DNA from: JABHGY01 sp964525185
GTDB lineage: Bacteria; Fidelibacterota; Marinisomatia; Marinisomatales; UBA1611
DNA: 45,358 nt
Assembly (NCBI GenBank): GCA_964525185.1
Contig: CAZGFQ010000016.1
Location: forward strand, 1 to 45,358
Direction of reading: 5' to 3'
Below the pieces are notes generated by a model, which was not told the origin of the DNA, ran no database searches, and saw nothing but the letters and a program-made list of their open reading frames with translations. The position numbers and the translations under genes are program-made. Of this stretch, positions 42,521 to 45,358 are shown piece after piece (position 1 is the stretch's first letter; every line of letters begins with the position of its first letter).

Positions 42521-42551
42521 AAAAAGCCTCATGGTAACATGGGGCTTTTTT
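42521..42551 (+). terminator. Rho-independent terminator after FKBP
   Basis: AAAAAGCCTCATG (42521-42533) and CATGGGGCTTTTT (42538-42550) pair over 13 positions with one T-G pair, around the loop GTAA, followed by another T. It lies 19 bp after the stop codon. Confidence 0.92.
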
Positions 42552-42583
42552 GTATGTGGATTTAATTAGGATTTATATATCAA

Positions 42584-42614
42584 ACAGCGGATTCCATACA
42601 ATGAAACCCGCTGT
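42584..42614 (-). terminator. Hairpin terminator after the T9SS protein gene (minus strand)
   Basis: ACAGCGG (42584-42590) and CCGCTGT (42608-42614) are perfect partners; the inner bases extend the stem to 12 of 14 paired positions. On the minus strand the stem is followed by TTTGATATAT. It sits 41 bp beyond the stop of the T9SS protein gene at 42656. The T-run is weak, so termination efficiency is uncertain. Confidence 0.6.
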
Positions 42615-42655
42615 CCCCTTTCTTGCCCAGCTTTCACTGGAGAAGAGTAAACGGT

Positions 42656-44116
42656 TTATTTAAGTAAAATCATTTTTTGACTTAGAATACCGAAGTCAGA
42701 CTCGAGAAGACATATATATACACCACTCGCCACTGATGTCCCATTTTCATTGATGCCCGTCCATTGAATAGTATGAAATCCTGTCGTAAATGGGCGATTA
42801 GCCAATTCTAAAATATGGTTACCTTTAATATCTAATATAGAAATTTTCACCGCCTGGTGTATTGGTGTATCAAAAGTAATAAGTGTAACAGGGTTAAATG
42901 GGTTTGGATAATTCTTTAATAAACTTAATGTGTTAACTGCAGGAATTGGTTCAATACTCACAGGTTGTTGTATAGATAAAAATGTATATTGATTTCCGAA
43001 TACAGATGGATCATAAATACCGCCAGCATCAGGTGAGGGGGAACCATAAGAAAATTCTAAATTAATTGAATATTCATTATTTTCAGATGCGTCCCAGAAT
43101 AGGACTTCAATTTGATTCCCTTCTATAAACCCAGGATAGTTTAATCCACTATTATTACAATCTTCCACATGTCCATAAATAGGGATTATGATTGGATCAC
43201 CTGTCCACACACCAGCGCCCACAAGAACCTCAGCTTGATATGCGTCATCACAGTCCCCTAAACCTGGAATACCAAAATTATCCAATATCCCAATTTCATC
43301 TCCAATATCACCCGATTCAACTGCATCTATTATAATATGTTGAATGATACCTTGGTCCGTTTCAAGATGAAAATTAATATATTCGTCATAATAGCCATTG
43401 AGAACATTTGTAAAATGAACTGGTTCGATGTTTTCGAAATCAGAAGGGAGTCCAAAATCAATATTTGGGGTGGTTTCTCCTTCAATAATTTCAATGGTTG
43501 AAGCAAGGTCAATATTTTGAACATTATCAAAGAATTCAAAATAACTAAAATGATGGGAAGATGAATCATGATGAGAATGTTCTGTTGTGCTATCTTGGAT
43601 AAATTGGAAACACATAGCATAATAATCTCCCTCAGATAGCCCCACTGAATAATTCCCCAATGAATCAGTCCAAGCAGATCGCCAAACGCCGTGTTCGTCT
43701 AATGGTATGAATTTCAAAAAATGGTTTGATAAGGGAATGCCAGTATTATCTTCATAAACTTGCCCTGAAACGTAACCGGTTCCCGGCAGAGGAGTTAATG
43801 GAATATTTAAAACAACGTCAGTCATAATATCAATTTCATCAATTGAGAAAGTTTGATATCCCGAAAAACTCCAAGCTAATAAGGTATATAACCCATCATT
43901 TAAATTTAGTAATTCATACTGCCCATTACTGTCGGTAAAATCAACATAATGCCTGACACCCAGTGAATCGGGAGTCCAATTTAAAAACCATAAGTGAACC
44001 CTAACATTTTCTATTCCCTCATTGGTATTTTGATCGAATACTTGACCTGTCAAAGAAGCGGCATGAAGATTCATGCTCAAAATGAAAGTGATGAATAATG
44101 TTAGAGTTTTTTTCAT
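42656..44116 (-). CDS. T9SS-sorted protein with carboxypeptidase-regulatory-like domains
   Basis: 486 residues with a signal peptide (Met-Lys-Lys-Thr-Leu, hydrophobic core, Leu-His-Ala-Ala). Two CarboxypepD_reg-like domains come first (about 22-112 and 113-220). The second contains a His/Ser/Asp-rich loop followed by a FEFFDNVQNI motif. A separate beta domain (about 230-390) carries a Cys pair (GDCDDAYQAE, EDCNNSG), followed by the T9SS type A domain (YPNPFNPVTLITF, ending Ile-Leu-Leu-Lys). It is likely a secreted or surface adhesin-like or binding protein; the ligand is unknown. It is a partial paralogue of the gene to its right. Confidence 0.88.
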   Translation of the reverse strand: MKKTLTLFITFILSMNLHAASLTGQVFDQNTNEGIENVRVHLWFLNWTPDSLGVRHYVDFTDSNGQYELLNLNDGLYTLLAWSFSGYQTFSIDEIDIMTDVVLNIPLTPLPGTGYVSGQVYEDNTGIPLSNHFLKFIPLDEHGVWRSAWTDSLGNYSVGLSEGDYYAMCFQFIQDSTTEHSHHDSSSHHFSYFEFFDNVQNIDLASTIEIIEGETTPNIDFGLPSDFENIEPVHFTNVLNGYYDEYINFHLETDQGIIQHIIIDAVESGDIGDEIGILDNFGIPGLGDCDDAYQAEVLVGAGVWTGDPIIIPIYGHVEDCNNSGLNYPGFIEGNQIEVLFWDASENNEYSINLEFSYGSPSPDAGGIYDPSVFGNQYTFLSIQQPVSIEPIPAVNTLSLLKNYPNPFNPVTLITFDTPIHQAVKISILDIKGNHILELANRPFTTGFHTIQWTGINENGTSVASGVYICLLESDFGILSQKMILLK

Positions 44117-44134
44117 GGTATTTTCCGATTAATC

Positions 44135-44173
44135 AACCAGCGCGGAAAAAGGATTAATTCTTCCACGCTGGTT
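44135..44173. terminator. Hairpin between the two T9SS genes
   Basis: AACCAGCG (44135-44142) and CGCTGGTT (44166-44173) are exact partners, extended by GGAA/TTCC after a one-base bulge. On the plus strand it is followed by AAAAATA, on the minus strand by GATTAATC, so there is no clear T-run. It is probably a transcription or processing barrier between the two minus-strand genes. Confidence 0.5.
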
Positions 44174-44188
44174 AAAAATACTTGCTTA

Positions 44189-45358
44189 TTATTTAGTCAA
44201 TAGCATCTTCTGAGAAACGGAACCTGATTCAGAAATGAGCGAATAAATATATACGCCACTGGAAGCAGCTAAACCATTTTGATTTAGTCCATTCCACGTT
44301 ACCGAATATGATCCAACAGAATAATGGCTATTTGTTAATTCAGCTATTATTTGTCCCAAAATGTCGTAAATAACAATACGAATATTTTGACCTTTTTGAA
44401 TTGAAAAATCAATAGTCGTACTTGGATTAAATGGATTTGGGTAGTTTGCCATCAATGAAACTTCAAAAGGTACAATATCTGTATCAACAGATAAGGGACC
44501 CGTTAACTCAAGGTTGGCTACTGTAATTAATCCTTCTTGCTCAAACAACATTGAATTTTCATCAAATCCTGTAATAATAGCGACAAGATTGTAAGAAGAC
44601 CCAATATCCAATCCGTTAATAATATAGGCACCCGACATATTTGTTTCGCCTGATCCAATCAATGATCCTTCATGATCATATAAGGATAATGTAACACCAG
44701 AAATAGGTGCTTCAGAAGCATCGGAAATGATGCCACTTACTTGTGCTGTCATTGCGCTATCACCTTGGAATGGGATGCTGAAATTAATGTCACTTGTTTC
44801 TAAATCTTCCATAACTGAAACGAGTGTCGCATCTTCGATATTTTGAACATCATCAAAATATTCCATATAAAAGAATGAAGTTGAATCTGAGTGATCATCA
44901 TTTTGACTGCCTTCATTATTTGTGGCAAAACTCAACACATAATAATCACCTTCCGGCGCGAGGATTTCATAATGACCATTTTCGTCAGTCCATGTGCCTA
45001 ATTGATGCCCGCATCCATGTCCTTCGTTACGAATAAGCCGGATAAATGCGTTTGCTGGTCCATCCGCATCGTCGTAAGTCACGTCACCTGAAACGGATCC
45101 TAATCCTTGTATTGGAGAAAGAGTAATATCGAAAAGAGTTGAATCAACTACTTGAACAGATTCATTGTAAAATTCAAACCCATTTTCGAATACTCTAACA
45201 GTAACTTCAGATGAAGGTAAATTTTCCACGAAGTAATTTCCGTTGGAATCTGTTTCTGATGTATACAGTTGATGTCCCCACCCTCCATGTGATTGTGTGG
45301 TATCATTTCGTGGAGCAAAAACACGTACTTCAGCCCCAGCAACAACAGATCCCGTTTC
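44189..45358 (-). CDS. T9SS-sorted multidomain protein, 5' end beyond the window
   Basis: The frame stays open to the right window edge, so the start is missing; a GTG at 45229 lies inside a domain and is not a real start. At least 389 residues. Visible are the end of a CarboxypepD_reg-like domain (GAEVRVF ... DSNGNYFVENLP), a second one with a Cys-His-rich loop (GHGCGHQLG) and FMEYFDDVQNI-type motif, a third (GIISDASEAPISGVTLSLYD), then the T9SS type A domain (YPNPFNPSTTIDF, ending Leu-Leu-Thr-Lys). The second domain matches the one in the neighbouring gene. Function unknown; secreted. Confidence 0.88.
   Translation of the reverse strand, partial: ETGSVVAGAEVRVFAPRNDTTQSHGGWGHQLYTSETDSNGNYFVENLPSSEVTVRVFENGFEFYNESVQVVDSTLFDITLSPIQGLGSVSGDVTYDDADGPANAFIRLIRNEGHGCGHQLGTWTDENGHYEILAPEGDYYVLSFATNNEGSQNDDHSDSTSFFYMEYFDDVQNIEDATLVSVMEDLETSDINFSIPFQGDSAMTAQVSGIISDASEAPISGVTLSLYDHEGSLIGSGETNMSGAYIINGLDIGSSYNLVAIITGFDENSMLFEQEGLITVANLELTGPLSVDTDIVPFEVSLMANYPNPFNPSTTIDFSIQKGQNIRIVIYDILGQIIAELTNSHYSVGSYSVTWNGLNQNGLAASSGVYIYSLISESGSVSQKMLLTK

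Noticed and set aside
1..45358. CRISPR array, prophage, transposon or genomic island boundaries
   Set aside because: No evenly spaced direct repeats, no integrase or transposase, and no att-like duplication was seen around the tRNA.

Overview
The window looks like a chromosomal piece of an AT-rich, Gram-negative member of the FCB group, most likely Candidatus Marinimicrobia (SAR406/Neomarinimicrobiota) or a close relative. This is an inference, not a database match. It rests on six proteins ending in a type IX secretion (T9SS, TIGR04183-like) sorting domain with the [YF]PNPFNP/S motif, two TonB-dependent receptors each followed by a DUF4249-like lipoprotein, a DUF5916 protein, a DUF1501/DUF1800 pair, many lipoproteins, and very compact gene packing. 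No IS element, phage gene, CRISPR array, rRNA or origin was seen. One tRNA gene (tRNA-Glu, TTC) is present.

Layout. 1-508 (minus): a cut prepilin peptidase gene overlapping a single-domain response regulator. 677-7179 (plus): a glycosyltransferase, a DUF5916 outer-membrane protein, then TonB receptor 1 with its lipoprotein. 7238-9300 (minus): a membrane protein with a zinc ribbon, BolA, a CGFS glutaredoxin, tRNA-Glu with a terminator, a DUF2231 protein and a DUF962/Mpo1-like protein. 9443-14393 (plus): TonB receptor 2 with its lipoprotein, exonuclease III and AMP nucleosidase. 14633-16932 (minus): two lipoproteins and HemW. 16995-21375 (plus): a GNAT acetyltransferase, an MsbA-type ABC exporter, a SerB-like phosphatase, and citrate synthase with a strong terminator. 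21510-27264 (plus): an exported M14 carboxypeptidase with a dockerin-like tail, an overlapping subtilisin with a T9SS tail, and an unrecognised T9SS protein. 27321-34251 (plus): a nearly gapless run of nine genes holding a lipoprotein, a helical protein, a metallo-beta-lactamase-fold hydrolase, DUF309, a degenerate receiver, endonuclease III, a spore-photoproduct-lyase-like radical SAM protein, a cytochrome c/lamin-tail/T9SS fusion and a YwaF/TMEM164-like membrane protein. 34317-36722 (plus): an exported Cys/Lys-rich repeat protein with a terminator, then an overlapping run of PAP2 phosphatase, a 29-residue membrane peptide, a YfiM-like protein, a 53-residue membrane protein, exported MsrB and a cold-shock protein. 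36725-41462 (minus): DUF1501/DUF1800, a carboxylesterase, a small Cys-rich lipoprotein and an MBL hydrolase. 41526-42501 (plus): a short leader ORF, a small membrane protein and an FKBP lipoprotein. 42656 to the right edge (minus): two related multidomain T9SS proteins, the last one cut by the window end.

Taken together, much of the coding capacity goes to the cell envelope and exported proteins: nutrient uptake (TonB systems), exported proteolysis (M14, S8), T9SS-anchored surface proteins, and exported redox repair (MsrB). Housekeeping genes for DNA repair (xth, nth), nucleotide turnover (amn), the TCA cycle and Fe-S handling (Grx/BolA) are interspersed. The most unusual blocks are the nine-gene 27321-34251 run around Nth and the SPL-like enzyme, and the 34317-36036 stretch with the Cys-rich protein and two tiny overlapping membrane genes.
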